Source: Eubacteriales bacterium (lineage in GTDB: Bacteria; Bacillota; Clostridia; Acetivibrionales; JANLFN01). From it: DNA of 32,035 nt. The stretch covers positions 1 through 32,035 of the forward strand of contig JANLFN010000023.1 of assembly GCA_024655885.1 (NCBI GenBank), in the 5' to 3' direction. The notes beneath the pieces were generated by a model. That model saw only the letters and a list, made by a program, of their open reading frames with translations, was not told the DNA's origin and did no database searches. Position numbers and translations under genes: made by a program. Numbering within the stretch: position 1 is the stretch's first letter; every line of letters starts with the position of its first letter. Positions 15,330-24,105 of this stretch are shown in pieces.

Positions 15330-15788
15330 TCATTTGCCGTACAGCAAAAGCGCCAGCCGGGCCAGCGCCCTGTTGTTCTTGTTGTAGGCGGATGAACGCT
15401 CGATATGGAACCGCTCGCAGATGTTCCCGACCGCATCGGTCTGCCGCGCATCGCCGCCGCAATAAAACTCCGACAGGACGAACTGCTCGTCCTCCGTCAG
15501 GGCGTCCCAGGCGGGCTGGAACCACTCCATATATTCCAGCGCCCTCCGGTACCGCTCCTTGAGGACGTCTATCTCGTCAAGCGAGGCCGCCAGCCGCGCT
15601 TCGCCAGCTTTCGGGTTTTTCGCCCTCGGCCGGCCGTCCGGCAGGGAGGATGGAAGCGACGTCATCCGTTCCATGGCCTCCTCAAGCTCGCAGTGATGGT
15701 TTTGGATGATATATTTCATGCTGGCGTAATCCTTGAGCGCGTCAACCGCCGCCGACTTCTTGTCCAAATATGCCCAGGCTATCATCAT
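15330..15788 (-). CDS. DUF1492/ArpU-like phage transcription regulator
   Basis: The 152-residue protein has an N-terminal helical part, a basic linker (DGRPRAKNPKAGEARLA), and a sigma-region-4-like end: WDALTEDEQFVLSEFYCGG, then CERFHIERSSAYNKNNRALA. Proteins of this type lie at the junction of early and late phage genes and are thought to control late transcription. Start at ATG 15788 is supported by GGAGG nine bases upstream; a longer frame exists but lacks this. It overlaps the end of the VRR-NUC gene and is followed by the late-operon terminator. Confidence 0.7.
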   Translation of the reverse strand: MMIAWAYLDKKSAAVDALKDYASMKYIIQNHHCELEEAMERMTSLPSSLPDGRPRAKNPKAGEARLAASLDEIDVLKERYRRALEYMEWFQPAWDALTEDEQFVLSEFYCGGDARQTDAVGNICERFHIERSSAYNKNNRALARLALLLYGK

Positions 15789-16077
15789 GGGAAGGCACCT
15801 CCAAAGCATCAAGAATAACCTTGACATCCCCGACGCTTGTCACTTTGAAGGCTTCGCCCTTTGCAGCCTTGATTTTTCGCATCGCCGCTTCCTGAAGCTT
15901 TGTCAGCCTGCCGGACGCTGTTTTCACCTCAAAGGCGACAAACCTGCCTTTAATGCAGCAGATGATGTCCGGCAGACCGGCTGTGTCGTACATGCCGCCA
16001 TGCTCCTTCCAGCAGAAGCATTCCGGCACAAACTTTAAATACCGCATGATTGCGGATGTGATTTCCTTTTCCGTCAT
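15742..16077 (-). CDS. VRR-NUC domain nuclease
   Basis: A 111-residue single-domain VRR-NUC protein: MTEKEITSAIMRYLKFVPEC, GMYDTAGLPDIICCIKGRFV with the catalytic Asp of GxPDI, and FEVKTASGRLTKLQEAAMRK with the catalytic ExK. Phage proteins of this size are structure-specific or Holliday-junction-type nucleases acting in replication or recombination. The gene starts about 200 bases after the primase stop, just past the candidate origin. Confidence 0.85.
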   Translation of the reverse strand: MTEKEITSAIMRYLKFVPECFCWKEHGGMYDTAGLPDIICCIKGRFVAFEVKTASGRLTKLQEAAMRKIKAAKGEAFKVTSVGDVKVILDALEVPSHDDSLGIFGQEVGGG

Positions 16078-16094
16078 AATCCCACCTCGTTTTT

Positions 16095-16274
16095 TGACGG
16101 GTTTGACAGGAAATCCACATACCTTTATATATATTCATTTTTCTCTCTATACCTATCTCATCCTTGGTTTCATGCAAAAAAAGGAAAAAACCTGTCAAAC
16201 CCGTCAGAAGCAAGCTGCAATCAGGATTCTGACGGTTTTGAACCCGTCAAATCCCCGTCAAAAAGCCGTCAAAA
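16095..16274. other. Candidate phage replication origin (iterons and long inverted repeat)
   Basis: A perfect 16-base inverted repeat, TGACGGGTTTGACAGG (16095-16110) and its complement (16191-16206), encloses 80 bases rich in A and T (TTATATATATTCATTTTTC). Next to it CCGTCAAA occurs at 16244, 16255 and 16266, exactly 11 bases apart, with related GTCAAA/CCGTCA copies at 16194 and 16201 and an inverted TGACGG at 16230. The array ends two bases before the primase stop codon, in the replication module. Iterons, an AT-rich stretch and the neighbouring initiator-type gene together suggest an origin; this is inference. Confidence 0.6.
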
Positions 16275-16275
16275 G

Positions 16276-18774
16276 CTATTCACGCAGCCGCAGGCCGCGC
16301 CAGGTCCTCCGCTTGCCCAGTTTGTCGACCGCCCTGCAGATTTGCTCGCCATATGATTCCACATCCTTGTTGAAATTGGCCTGCGACATCGGCTTGAAGC
16401 CGTTTTTCATGCAATAGTCCCGGTATGCCTGGAAAAGCTCCTCCCGGACGCATTCCGCTTCGTCTTCCAACACGCAGCATTCCTCCACAAACGACAGGGC
16501 GCTGTTGCTCTCCACCTTGTATCTCTGCAGCTCGGCTTTAGTCATTTCGGTTTCCGAAAACGCATAGCCGTTTGCAATCAGGCGCTTTAGCCCCTCAAGC
16601 GCCCACATAAAAATGCCGTCCCGCTCCGAGGCAAGCTTTTCTATGAGGTTCGGATCGCGTTTTTCCGGCGGCACCGGGTTTTCAAACCGGATGATAATGA
16701 GCCTGCGGTAAAACCCCTCGCTGCGGTCTCCGTAGTTGCGCGGGATCTCGTTGCAGGAAAAAAGCAGCCTGGCGTAGGGCTTGAAGCTGAAAGGATTCTT
16801 GTTCTTGCGCTCGGCGGTGATGTAGTCCTCTCCGGTCAAGGCTTTGAAAATGCCGTTGTCGTCCACGCTTTTTGAAGGCAGGTCGGCAAAGATGTTGGTA
16901 AGTTTCCCGAATAATTCTGCTGTCTTGAACCGGTCAGAAAGCGACTGCCACGGGATGTTGCTGACGTTTTCGCTCCCCAGCAGGATTTCCTGCGCCGCCG
17001 ACAGCAGCGTCGATTTGCCCGCGTTGGGCGCGCCCACCAGAACAAAGCTTTTTTGCGCCTTGTTGACCGGGATGAGCAGGTACCCGAAGATTTCCTGCAT
17101 CAGATGGATTTCTGCGTCTCCCGGGATTCCCTGAAGAAAGGCCATAAATTTCGGGCACTTTGCGTTTTCATTGTACGAGGCTTTAAGCTGCACCGTAGAA
17201 TAGTACTCCGGCGTGTGCGCCTTGAAGCTCCCATCCAGCACGTTGTACAGCCCGTTTTTCAGGTTGATGATAAACGGGTTGCAGTTGATTTCCCGGATGG
17301 GTTTGTAAATGAGCATCCGCCACTGGCCCTCCGTATCGTTGATCGCGGACATGGTGGCGTACCGCTCGATGAGATGCCCGCGCACCCTGGCCGCCGCCTG
17401 CAGATCGGACGCCGCCTTGTATACGCCGTTTTCGTAGATGTAATAGCTCTCCGCCCCGTAAAAGGCGCTGACGTTTTTGGCCATGTGGCTTGCCAGCAGG
17501 CCCGGGATAAAGCGCAGGCCGCCGCGCTCGGAGGGTTCATACCAATCCGGCAATTCTTCGCCCATGGTTTCCCGCTTTGTGTCCTTGCTCTCGCGGTATT
17601 CTTTGAAAAGATCCTTCTGCAATGCGGAAAGGGATTTGACTGCCGGAGTCTTGAGCCCATAATGCTCCTTCATCTCGTATTCAATGAATGTGGCCGCAAC
17701 AACAGAGTCCGCATTGTATAAAAAATCCCTTACGAATTTCTGCGCAATCTGCACATTGTCCACCGCCAACTTTGCCACCGGCTGCCCGGACAGAAATTCG
17801 CGCAGTTCCTCCACGGAAAGCGGCCTATAGCAGAGGGCGGCCGGAGCCTTGCATCCGCAGGAATTGTCCTCCAGTTTGGGGCACCTAAAGCCCTTTCCCG
17901 CGATCGTTCTGCAGGTGATGGGTTTGGTGCCGCTCTCCAGAAAATGATTGATCTTGTCCTGCGTTTCTTTATGGCTGTACTTGGGATACGGTTTTGACAA
18001 GGCGTGGATCAGCCGCTCGCCGCCTTCAAAAACCGCAAGGTTTGCAATCATCGCATACCAGTCATGTTCAGAAAGCGTCTTTGCGTTGTCCCTGCAGTGC
18101 CGTATGAACAGGCATCGCCTGGCGACCAGCTCAAGCCCTTTTCGCGTTCCTTTGAGGGCGGGCGTGCCGGGTTTGGGTTCTCCCCGGATCTCCGGCAATG
18201 CCGCTTCCAGCTCCGCCTGCGTGTAGCGCAGCTCGGGGCTGAATTTGATGCACTCCACCATGACCGGCTCTTCCTTGCAGTGGCAAAAGCCCGGCAGGCG
18301 CAGCACACGGCTTTCATTGATGCAGGCCGGATCGCCGTTGAATTTGGCAATCAGGCGTTTTTGCACCCGGCGGAAATCCTCGACTTTGGCATTCTTCATC
18401 AGCCAGTATGTGTGCAATGATTTTCTAGTCTTGACGATAAGCGACGGCTCGACTGGAAACTCTTCAATTGCGGCAAGTTGCTCCTCAAAGCTCAGGCTGT
18501 CGCACTCCACAAACTGGGCGTTGATGCGGGTTATATCCGCGTCCTCATGGCCGCCGTAGTTGACCACAAAGAAAATGCCCCGGTTCTTTGCGTTATGTTT
18601 TTTCAGGGTTTCCATTATGCCGCCGATTCTTCCTGCCGGGCACTCAAGCTTCGCGCCCTTGAAGGCCGGATCCTTCCGGTCGCTGAATACCCGCAGGCAG
18701 ACCGTTTCTCCCGCGTCGAAAAACGGGCGCAAAAACTCCTCGATGGGAATGTCAAGCGCTTTAACCCCAAGCAT
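16276..18774 (-). CDS. Phage primase/SF3 helicase (D5-like)
   Basis: The 832-residue protein has an N-terminal RepB-type primase-like domain (FFVVNYGGHEDADITR, INAQFVECDSLSFEEQ, LIVKTRKSLHTYWLM) over roughly the first 180 residues. A Cys-containing middle follows (GFRCPKLEDNSCGCKAPAAL). A superfamily 3 helicase lies in the C-terminal half: Walker A VGAPNAGKSTLLS near residue 580, LTNIFADLPSKS as the Walker B region, and LLFSCNEIPRNYGDRSEGFY with the sensor Asn. It would prime and unwind DNA at the phage origin. GGAGGTGA precedes ATG 18774, and the start overlaps the upstream gene. Confidence 0.85.
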   Translation of the reverse strand: MLGVKALDIPIEEFLRPFFDAGETVCLRVFSDRKDPAFKGAKLECPAGRIGGIMETLKKHNAKNRGIFFVVNYGGHEDADITRINAQFVECDSLSFEEQLAAIEEFPVEPSLIVKTRKSLHTYWLMKNAKVEDFRRVQKRLIAKFNGDPACINESRVLRLPGFCHCKEEPVMVECIKFSPELRYTQAELEAALPEIRGEPKPGTPALKGTRKGLELVARRCLFIRHCRDNAKTLSEHDWYAMIANLAVFEGGERLIHALSKPYPKYSHKETQDKINHFLESGTKPITCRTIAGKGFRCPKLEDNSCGCKAPAALCYRPLSVEELREFLSGQPVAKLAVDNVQIAQKFVRDFLYNADSVVAATFIEYEMKEHYGLKTPAVKSLSALQKDLFKEYRESKDTKRETMGEELPDWYEPSERGGLRFIPGLLASHMAKNVSAFYGAESYYIYENGVYKAASDLQAAARVRGHLIERYATMSAINDTEGQWRMLIYKPIREINCNPFIINLKNGLYNVLDGSFKAHTPEYYSTVQLKASYNENAKCPKFMAFLQGIPGDAEIHLMQEIFGYLLIPVNKAQKSFVLVGAPNAGKSTLLSAAQEILLGSENVSNIPWQSLSDRFKTAELFGKLTNIFADLPSKSVDDNGIFKALTGEDYITAERKNKNPFSFKPYARLLFSCNEIPRNYGDRSEGFYRRLIIIRFENPVPPEKRDPNLIEKLASERDGIFMWALEGLKRLIANGYAFSETEMTKAELQRYKVESNSALSFVEECCVLEDEAECVREELFQAYRDYCMKNGFKPMSQANFNKDVESYGEQICRAVDKLGKRRTWRGLRLRE

Positions 18775-19195
18775 GTTCCTTCACCTCCGCGCATTGCCCG
18801 GTGAAATGCCGGATGGGGATGCCGAGCCGCTTTGCCTTTTCCAGTTCTATCGCCATGCCGGGGGATATTCTGTCCCCGAAGCGCCACAGTTCATGGCATT
18901 TTGAAAGCAATACCAATCCCATAAAGATGGCCAGGTTTCTTTCGGCTTTGTCGCCGTCATCCATAAACTGCGGGAACAGCAGATGAGGCGCCAGCGGTAT
19001 TGCGCCTTTCATTACGGCAAACCGGCAGCAGCGCCTTGCCTGCTCCAGATTATGCTCAACATCGCCTGCCAGCGGCGAGCAGATGAACACCAGCGGCCGG
19101 AAAGCCGCTTTTTTTGCCTCCCGCGTGGTGGCCAGCAGCGCTTCATAAGCCGTCAGATCAAGGTATCCTTCGGCGTTGTATTTGCTTATTCCCAT
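18761..19195 (-). CDS. DUF4406-like / nucleoside deoxyribosyltransferase-like protein
   Basis: The 144-residue protein contains RPLVFICSPLAGDVEHNLEQ, ALRRCCRFAVMKGAIPLAPH-like spacing and CHELWRFGDRISPGMAIELE, the pattern of phage DUF4406/DUF7768 proteins. These resemble nucleoside 2-deoxyribosyltransferases: a ribose-binding CSPLxGD loop and a late catalytic-type Glu (GMAIELE). The role in the phage is unknown; nucleotide metabolism is a guess from the fold. It overlaps the DNA polymerase stop on one side and the primase start on the other. Confidence 0.65.
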   Translation of the reverse strand: MGISKYNAEGYLDLTAYEALLATTREAKKAAFRPLVFICSPLAGDVEHNLEQARRCCRFAVMKGAIPLAPHLLFPQFMDDGDKAERNLAIFMGLVLLSKCHELWRFGDRISPGMAIELEKAKRLGIPIRHFTGQCAEVKEHAWG

Positions 19196-21129
19196 GCGTA
19201 ACCCTCCTCCGTTATTTCTTTTAAATCCCCGAACCTTTCTCCGGCCGCGGCTTCCGCAAGGATTGGCACGTCAAATTCCTCAAAAGGCCGCTCTTCCATG
19301 CAAGCCTTAATGAACACTGCCGCCTCATGCACCTTGTCCTCCGGAACTTCAAACACCAGCTCGTCATGGATCTGCAAAACCGGGCGCAGCCATATCCTCC
19401 GGGGCAGGCCCTCAATGATGCGTCCAAGCGACAGCTTCAAAATATCCGCCGCCGTTCCCTGAATCGGGGTATTGAGCGCACACCGCTCGGCAAAGCTCTT
19501 TTTTCCCCAGTCGGCACAGGCAATATCCGGCAGATAGCGCCGCCTGCCCAGCCAGGTTTCCGTATAGCGCCTTGATGCCGCACGCTTTTTTGTTTCCTCC
19601 TGCCACCGGGCGAGCCGTGGATAACCGGACTTCAGGTTTTCGATGATCCGCTCGCATTCCGAAAGCGGAGTATTAAGTCCCGCCTTGAATTTCAGGTTCC
19701 GCTGAAGCCCCTTTGGGAACAGGCCGTAGAACACCCCGAAGTTGCAGTTTTTAGCGATAGCCCGGCGCTCCTTGTAATGCTCCGCGCTTTTGTCCGCAGC
19801 CTGCCCGAAGGTGATGCGGTAGATAACCGAAGTCGTCTGGGCGTGTATATCGCCTCCTGTGCGGTAGGTTTCCAGCATCCGCTCGTCCCGGCAGTAAAAG
19901 GCGCCGACCCGAAGCTCGATCTGGGAGAAGTCCAGAGAGAGCAGCGCCTTCCCCTTGGGTGCGATAAAGAAATTGCGCACGCCGACAGGGTCGTTGTCCT
20001 TGCGGGGGCAGTTTTGCAAATTCGGATTCTTAGCCGCAAAGCGCCCCGTCTCAGTGCCCAGCGGAAACAGGTCCGGATGGATCCTGCCGGTGGCGCTGTC
20101 GATATGCTCCAGATACCCGTCTATGTAGGTGGATTTGATTTTTCCCCATCTGCGGTACTCCTGCACCATTTCAAACAGCGCCGCAAGCTCCGGACGGTTT
20201 TCCGCACACCATTCTGCAAGCAGGATCATGGCCTCATCGTCCATGGCTTCCTGGTATTTGGCCGTCGTTTTGAACACCGGCAGCTTCAAATCTTCGTACA
20301 GATATTTCTTGAAAGCCGAGGTAGAAGCATTTGCTCCGATATTCACGTCGCCGATCATAAAGGCGATATTATCCCGCAGCTCCGCAAGCTTTGCTTTGGC
20401 CTCCGCCTGTTTTTTAAGCATCAGTTCCTCATCCGCAAGCAGGCCGTTATGCTTCATAAGCCCGCAGTAAACCGCCGCGGGCGATTCAAGCTTTTCCACG
20501 ATAAAGCGGTGCTTCGGCAGATACCGGTCAAACCAGTTATTGAAGAGGTGATACAGCCGTAAGGTAAAGTCGCTGTCGGCGCAGGCGTAGCGGACGGTTT
20601 CTTCATCCTGCGGATCCAATTCATCGAAATACCTTCCTGCGGTCACCGTTTCAAAGCTTGGAAGCTCCGCGCCGAAAAGCTCCTGCGCCAGCGCTTTCAG
20701 CCCGCTGTCTGCAAGTGTCCTGAATGCTGTATTGCTTTTCAGCGTCATCTGCGCCGCCGCGATGGTGTCATAGCAGGGCGGCTGCAGCACGATGCCGAGG
20801 GCGTACAGAAACATCGCCTCAAAGCTCAGGTTGTGAGCGATTTTTACAACCTTTCGATTGGCAAACACCCTCTCTGCAAGCCATTGCATGATCTTATCCG
20901 GCGAACCGGCATTCTTTCCTGTTTTATGCCTTAACGGAACATATACGGCCGTTCCTTCGGAAATAGAAAAACTTACTCCAACAATATCCGCCTTATGGGC
21001 GTCCAGCGCCGCCTTTTCATCCCTGCGGTATTTCTCCCGGGGCGCGGTTTCAAAGTCAAAAGCAATCAGCCGCGCTTTATCGAAATACCCCCGTAATTCC
21101 GTTAAATCTGTCACGCATTTGTATTCCAT
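19186..21129 (-). CDS. Phage DNA polymerase, family A
   Basis: The 647-residue enzyme has a 3'-5' exonuclease domain (IAFDFETAPR with DxE, IAHNLSFEAMFL, YACADSDFTLRL) and a full polymerase domain. Motif A is LLSLDFSQIELRVGAF, motif B RRAIAKNCNFGVFYGL, and motif C LQIHDELVFEVPE. There is no 5' nuclease domain, as usual for phage PolA proteins. It replicates phage DNA with the helicase/primase encoded next to it. ATG 21129 (MEYKCVTDL) follows GGAGG closely; the longer open frame adds non-family residues. Confidence 0.9.
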   Translation of the reverse strand: MEYKCVTDLTELRGYFDKARLIAFDFETAPREKYRRDEKAALDAHKADIVGVSFSISEGTAVYVPLRHKTGKNAGSPDKIMQWLAERVFANRKVVKIAHNLSFEAMFLYALGIVLQPPCYDTIAAAQMTLKSNTAFRTLADSGLKALAQELFGAELPSFETVTAGRYFDELDPQDEETVRYACADSDFTLRLYHLFNNWFDRYLPKHRFIVEKLESPAAVYCGLMKHNGLLADEELMLKKQAEAKAKLAELRDNIAFMIGDVNIGANASTSAFKKYLYEDLKLPVFKTTAKYQEAMDDEAMILLAEWCAENRPELAALFEMVQEYRRWGKIKSTYIDGYLEHIDSATGRIHPDLFPLGTETGRFAAKNPNLQNCPRKDNDPVGVRNFFIAPKGKALLSLDFSQIELRVGAFYCRDERMLETYRTGGDIHAQTTSVIYRITFGQAADKSAEHYKERRAIAKNCNFGVFYGLFPKGLQRNLKFKAGLNTPLSECERIIENLKSGYPRLARWQEETKKRAASRRYTETWLGRRRYLPDIACADWGKKSFAERCALNTPIQGTAADILKLSLGRIIEGLPRRIWLRPVLQIHDELVFEVPEDKVHEAAVFIKACMEERPFEEFDVPILAEAAAGERFGDLKEITEEGYAWE

Positions 21130-21196
21130 AGTTCCTCCTTGCCACCCGGAGCAGGGAACAGGACTAAATCCTGCTCCCACGCCCCAAGCATGGTTC

Positions 21197-22000
21197 TTAT
21201 TTTAAAGGCTCAACCGGGGTCCCCGCGAAGCCTGCTTCGTGGGGTGGGATTACCTCGCCGGTTTCGGGATCCGCAAACATCTCTTCATCAGTGTCCGTTT
21301 CCACGGTATTGTCCGCTTCGAAACCGACCCGCCTGCTGTACTCCCTGACCTGCTCGGACAGCTTGCCGATAAGTGCGTATTCCTCGGCCGTCAGCGGCCT
21401 GTCGATAGCAAACTGCGCCTGCGAATAGGCGATGCCGCCGCTGTTGGTGGCTTTCTTCAGGGAAAAGCGCGTCACCACGCTGTTGGATTTCCTGCCTTTG
21501 GACAGCAGCCGCTTGATGTATTTCGTAAACTCCTTTAACGAGCCGGTGGGGAGGGACAAAAGCAGCGGGAAAATCTCCCCCTCGCGCAGCACATAGATCC
21601 TGCGGCGGTTCTTGCATGCCTTGCTGCCGTTTTCGCCGGTGCCGAACCGGTTCAATGGGCAGGTACTGCAATTCCCGACCGGGTCGCCCTCGCCGGTCAC
21701 GCCGTCGAAGCTGCCGCAGTCGGGCGGCTGGTTTCCTCCGGTATATTTTGTTTTGTAGTAGGCATGAAGCGGATGATGGTACAAAATCACCGCCGAGAAT
21801 TCCTTGACCGTATCCGGCTCGCCCGGGTTTTCGCCGGGCACTTCAAAAACGGTGCTGCCCGCCGACGGGATTTTAATCCGCTCAAAGCTCATATCCAGGC
21901 CGTCCAGCTCTTCCGCCATCATCCCAGCCATGTTAAAATCGGCGAGCCTCATAAAACCGTTGTCCTGCTTTGTTAACGACGTTTCTTTTTTAGCCGACAT
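21197..22000 (-). CDS. Phage replication-region protein with a Cys motif (function unknown)
   Basis: The 267-residue protein starts MSAKKETSLTKQDNGFMRLA with GGAGG eight bases upstream of ATG 22000. A central segment contains GDPVGNCSTCPLNRFGTGEN and KACKNRRRIYVLREGEIFPL; the three Cys could bind a metal. Then comes LPTGSLKEFTKYIKRLLSKG and a polar, acidic C-terminus. I do not recognise a named family. Its place beside the polymerase and an acidic tail are compatible with a single-strand DNA-binding or accessory replication protein, but that is inference. Its last codons lie in a GC-rich hairpin also found upstream of the small terminase. Confidence 0.65.
   Translation of the reverse strand: MSAKKETSLTKQDNGFMRLADFNMAGMMAEELDGLDMSFERIKIPSAGSTVFEVPGENPGEPDTVKEFSAVILYHHPLHAYYKTKYTGGNQPPDCGSFDGVTGEGDPVGNCSTCPLNRFGTGENGSKACKNRRRIYVLREGEIFPLLLSLPTGSLKEFTKYIKRLLSKGRKSNSVVTRFSLKKATNSGGIAYSQAQFAIDRPLTAEEYALIGKLSEQVREYSRRVGFEADNTVETDTDEEMFADPETGEVIPPHEAGFAGTPVEPLK
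21221..21244. repeat. GC-rich hairpin repeat, copy 2
   Basis: CCCCGCGAAGC, loop CT and GCTTCGTGGGG form a stem within the end of the Cys-motif gene. The layout (GGGG-T/C-CCCC GC xAAGC ... GCTTx GTGGGG) matches the hairpin at 13895-13926. Confidence 0.5.
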
Positions 22001-22044
22001 AATTCCATACCTCCAATTTTCAGTGTTTTTTACTTTTCGCATGA

Positions 22045-22467
22045 TTACTTTGCCGCTTTTCTCATCCCGACCGATGTCTTTTCGAAGACGTTCACAAGTC
22101 CCGAAAGCCAGCCGGGAAGCTCATCGTTGTTCTCTTCCATCTGCTCCTTAACAAAAGCCGACAGGGAGTTGGCGTTGACCGTTTCATAGACCAGATCGCC
22201 GAAACCTGCTTTTTTGAGCGCCGAATACAGCTCCTCTTTCCGGCCTGCGGCAGCCGAAGCCCTCGTCGTGCCGGTCAGATAGAACATAACGCCGCCCCGG
22301 GTGAAGTTCTGAGTCTCGGTTTCCGCCATCAGCTCCGACAGGCGGTATTCCGTCTCGTCGATCCTGTCGTTGATTTCTTTGAGCTCCTGCTCTGTAGATT
22401 TCTTCAAGTCTTTGAGTTCTTTAAGCTGCTCGGCCAGTTCAAACATTTTCTCGCCTTGCTCGTTCAT
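22045..22467 (-). CDS. Phage coiled-coil protein of unknown function
   Basis: The 140-residue protein begins with about 55 residues of strong coiled coil (LAEQLKELKDLKKSTEQELK, EINDRIDETEYRLSELMAET). A small domain follows (TQNFTRGGVMFYLTGTTRAS, then LYSALKKAGFGDLVYETVNA). The ATG overlaps the helicase stop codon as ATGA, indicating translational coupling. Gam-like or nuclease-inhibitor proteins have a similar coiled-coil start, but I cannot assign it. The tight packing supports a real gene in the replication operon. Confidence 0.65.
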   Translation of the reverse strand: MNEQGEKMFELAEQLKELKDLKKSTEQELKEINDRIDETEYRLSELMAETETQNFTRGGVMFYLTGTTRASAAAGRKEELYSALKKAGFGDLVYETVNANSLSAFVKEQMEENNDELPGWLSGLVNVFEKTSVGMRKAAK

Positions 22468-23927
22468 GCTTTTTCACCCCCTGCCCCAAAAGGATTGAGC
22501 CCGCTCCGGTAATCGTCCACCAGCATCCTCGCCAGATCTGCTTTGCTCCTCAGCGCCTTCAGCACTTTCTCATCGATGGTGCCTTTTGCCGTCAGATACA
22601 GATAGGTACAGTTTTCCTTTTGCCCGACGCGGTGGATGCGCGCCTTGGCCTGCTCGAAATTGCTCATACTGTAGTCGAGGGAATAAAACACCATGGTGCT
22701 GGCGGCTGTCAGCGTTACGCCAAGCCCCGCTGTGGCTATCTGCCCGATAAACACCTGCACCTCCGGGTCGTTCTGAAACGCCGCCACCTGCTCCTCCCGG
22801 TCTTTCACACCGCCCATTAGAAGCGAGTACCCGATGCCTTTTTTCTCAAAGAGCCTGCAGATGGCTTTGATTTCCGGAATGAACCGCGCGATAACCACCA
22901 GCTTTTTGCCGCTTTGCAAAACATCCTCGATAATATCCTCCAGCGCTTCCTCTTTTGCTGTGCTGACGCGCTGCACCGGGCCGCCTTCGTTGCCGCCTAT
23001 AAAGCCGCCGGTTATCTGCGACAGCTGGAGCAGGCGCGTCAGAATATTGGTCGCCGTCACTTCTCCCTTGCCAAGCTCGGCATAGCTGTCCCTGACCAGA
23101 TCCCGGTAAATCTTCATGGCGGCGGGTTCCAATTCCACGTACCGCACAATGTCGGTGGTTTCCGGCAGGTCTAAACATTCTGCTTTGGTCGCCCGAAAGG
23201 CGACGCTGTGGAGCCTTTTCATCAAATCCTGCTCCATTGATTTTTTCAGCACCGGCGTGTGCTGACCGTAGCCGACCATGTCAAAGTACCTATTGCGGAA
23301 TACATAAAAGCTCTGGCCAAATATTGCCGGGTTGAGGAATTTATACTGGCTGAATACGTCGATGGCTTTGTTGGTAATGACCGTCCCTGTGAGCAGCAGC
23401 CTGTACTTTGCCCGCGCGCCAAGACGGTGCATGGCCTTGGACGCCGCAATGTTATGGGTTTTAATCTTGTGGCCTTCGTCGGCAATAATCATGTCGGGGT
23501 TCCATGCGGCCAGCTCTTTTTCCAGCCGCCACGCGCTTTCGTAGTTGATGACCGCCACCTGCAAGGGCGTACCCCGCATATGCCGAAGGGTATCGATCTT
23601 CTTTGCGCCGCTGCCTTCAAGAACCGCAAGACTGTAATCGAAATCCGCGAACTTGGCGAATTCCTCTTCCCATACGCCGAGGATTGAGAGCGGGGCCACC
23701 ACCAGAACCCTGCGTATTTTACCCGCCTGATACAGAGCGCCGGCGACTGCGATGCTTGTCAAACTCTTTCCGGTGCCCATTTCCATGAGCAGAGCCGCGC
23801 AAGCGGACGGCATGGTTTGGAAGGAAACAAGCCCGAACTTGCCGCATACGAAATTGAAAGCGTCGATCTGATGCTTATACGGCGCGGCTTTAATCGGCAT
23901 GGGCAGAAGCGGCTTCGGCTGTTCCAT
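22464..23927 (-). CDS. Phage SNF2-type DEAD-box helicase
   Basis: The 487-residue protein is an SF2 helicase of the SNF2 class: Walker A LLMEMGTGKSLTS (residues 47-59), DEGH box IIADEGHKIK, motif III LLLTGT, and the C-terminal lobe with LGVTLTAASTMVFYSLD and motif VI QAKARIHRVGQKENCTYLYL. Such helicases are regular members of Clostridia phage replication operons. ATG 23927 (MEQPKPLLP) has GGGAG upstream and suits the family start. It overlaps the small upstream gene by 38 bases. Confidence 0.85.
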   Translation of the reverse strand: MEQPKPLLPMPIKAAPYKHQIDAFNFVCGKFGLVSFQTMPSACAALLMEMGTGKSLTSIAVAGALYQAGKIRRVLVVAPLSILGVWEEEFAKFADFDYSLAVLEGSGAKKIDTLRHMRGTPLQVAVINYESAWRLEKELAAWNPDMIIADEGHKIKTHNIAASKAMHRLGARAKYRLLLTGTVITNKAIDVFSQYKFLNPAIFGQSFYVFRNRYFDMVGYGQHTPVLKKSMEQDLMKRLHSVAFRATKAECLDLPETTDIVRYVELEPAAMKIYRDLVRDSYAELGKGEVTATNILTRLLQLSQITGGFIGGNEGGPVQRVSTAKEEALEDIIEDVLQSGKKLVVIARFIPEIKAICRLFEKKGIGYSLLMGGVKDREEQVAAFQNDPEVQVFIGQIATAGLGVTLTAASTMVFYSLDYSMSNFEQAKARIHRVGQKENCTYLYLTAKGTIDEKVLKALRSKADLARMLVDDYRSGLNPFGAGGEKA

Positions 23928-24081
23928 CCGTTTTCTCCCTCCCTTCGTCAGGCGGTTTTTCAAGCGTCGCCAACTTTTTTGCCAGCCGCTTTGACACTAT
24001 GCTGATGGCGGTCAGGATGCCTGCCAGTTCTTCCGTCGTTTCCTCGCTTTGCGCCAAAGCGGCATTCACGCTTTTTCTCAT
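23890..24081 (-). CDS. Small helical phage protein
   Basis: A 63-residue protein (MRKSVNAALAQSEETTEELA, GILTAISIVSKRLAKKLATL) with two amphipathic helices and an acidic tail. ATG 24081 has GGAGG eight bases upstream. It overlaps the helicase start in another frame. No family is recognised. The ribosome binding site and its position as first gene of the replication operon support it. Confidence 0.55.
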   Translation of the reverse strand: MRKSVNAALAQSEETTEELAGILTAISIVSKRLAKKLATLEKPPDEGREKTDGTAEAASAHAD

Positions 24082-24105
24082 ATCCTTCACCTCCGTTTCG
24101 GGGCA

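Noticed and set aside
16095-16274. CRISPR array
   Set aside because: The repeats are 8 bases at 11-base pitch without unique spacers of constant length; an iteron array fits better. No other CRISPR-like pattern was seen in the window.
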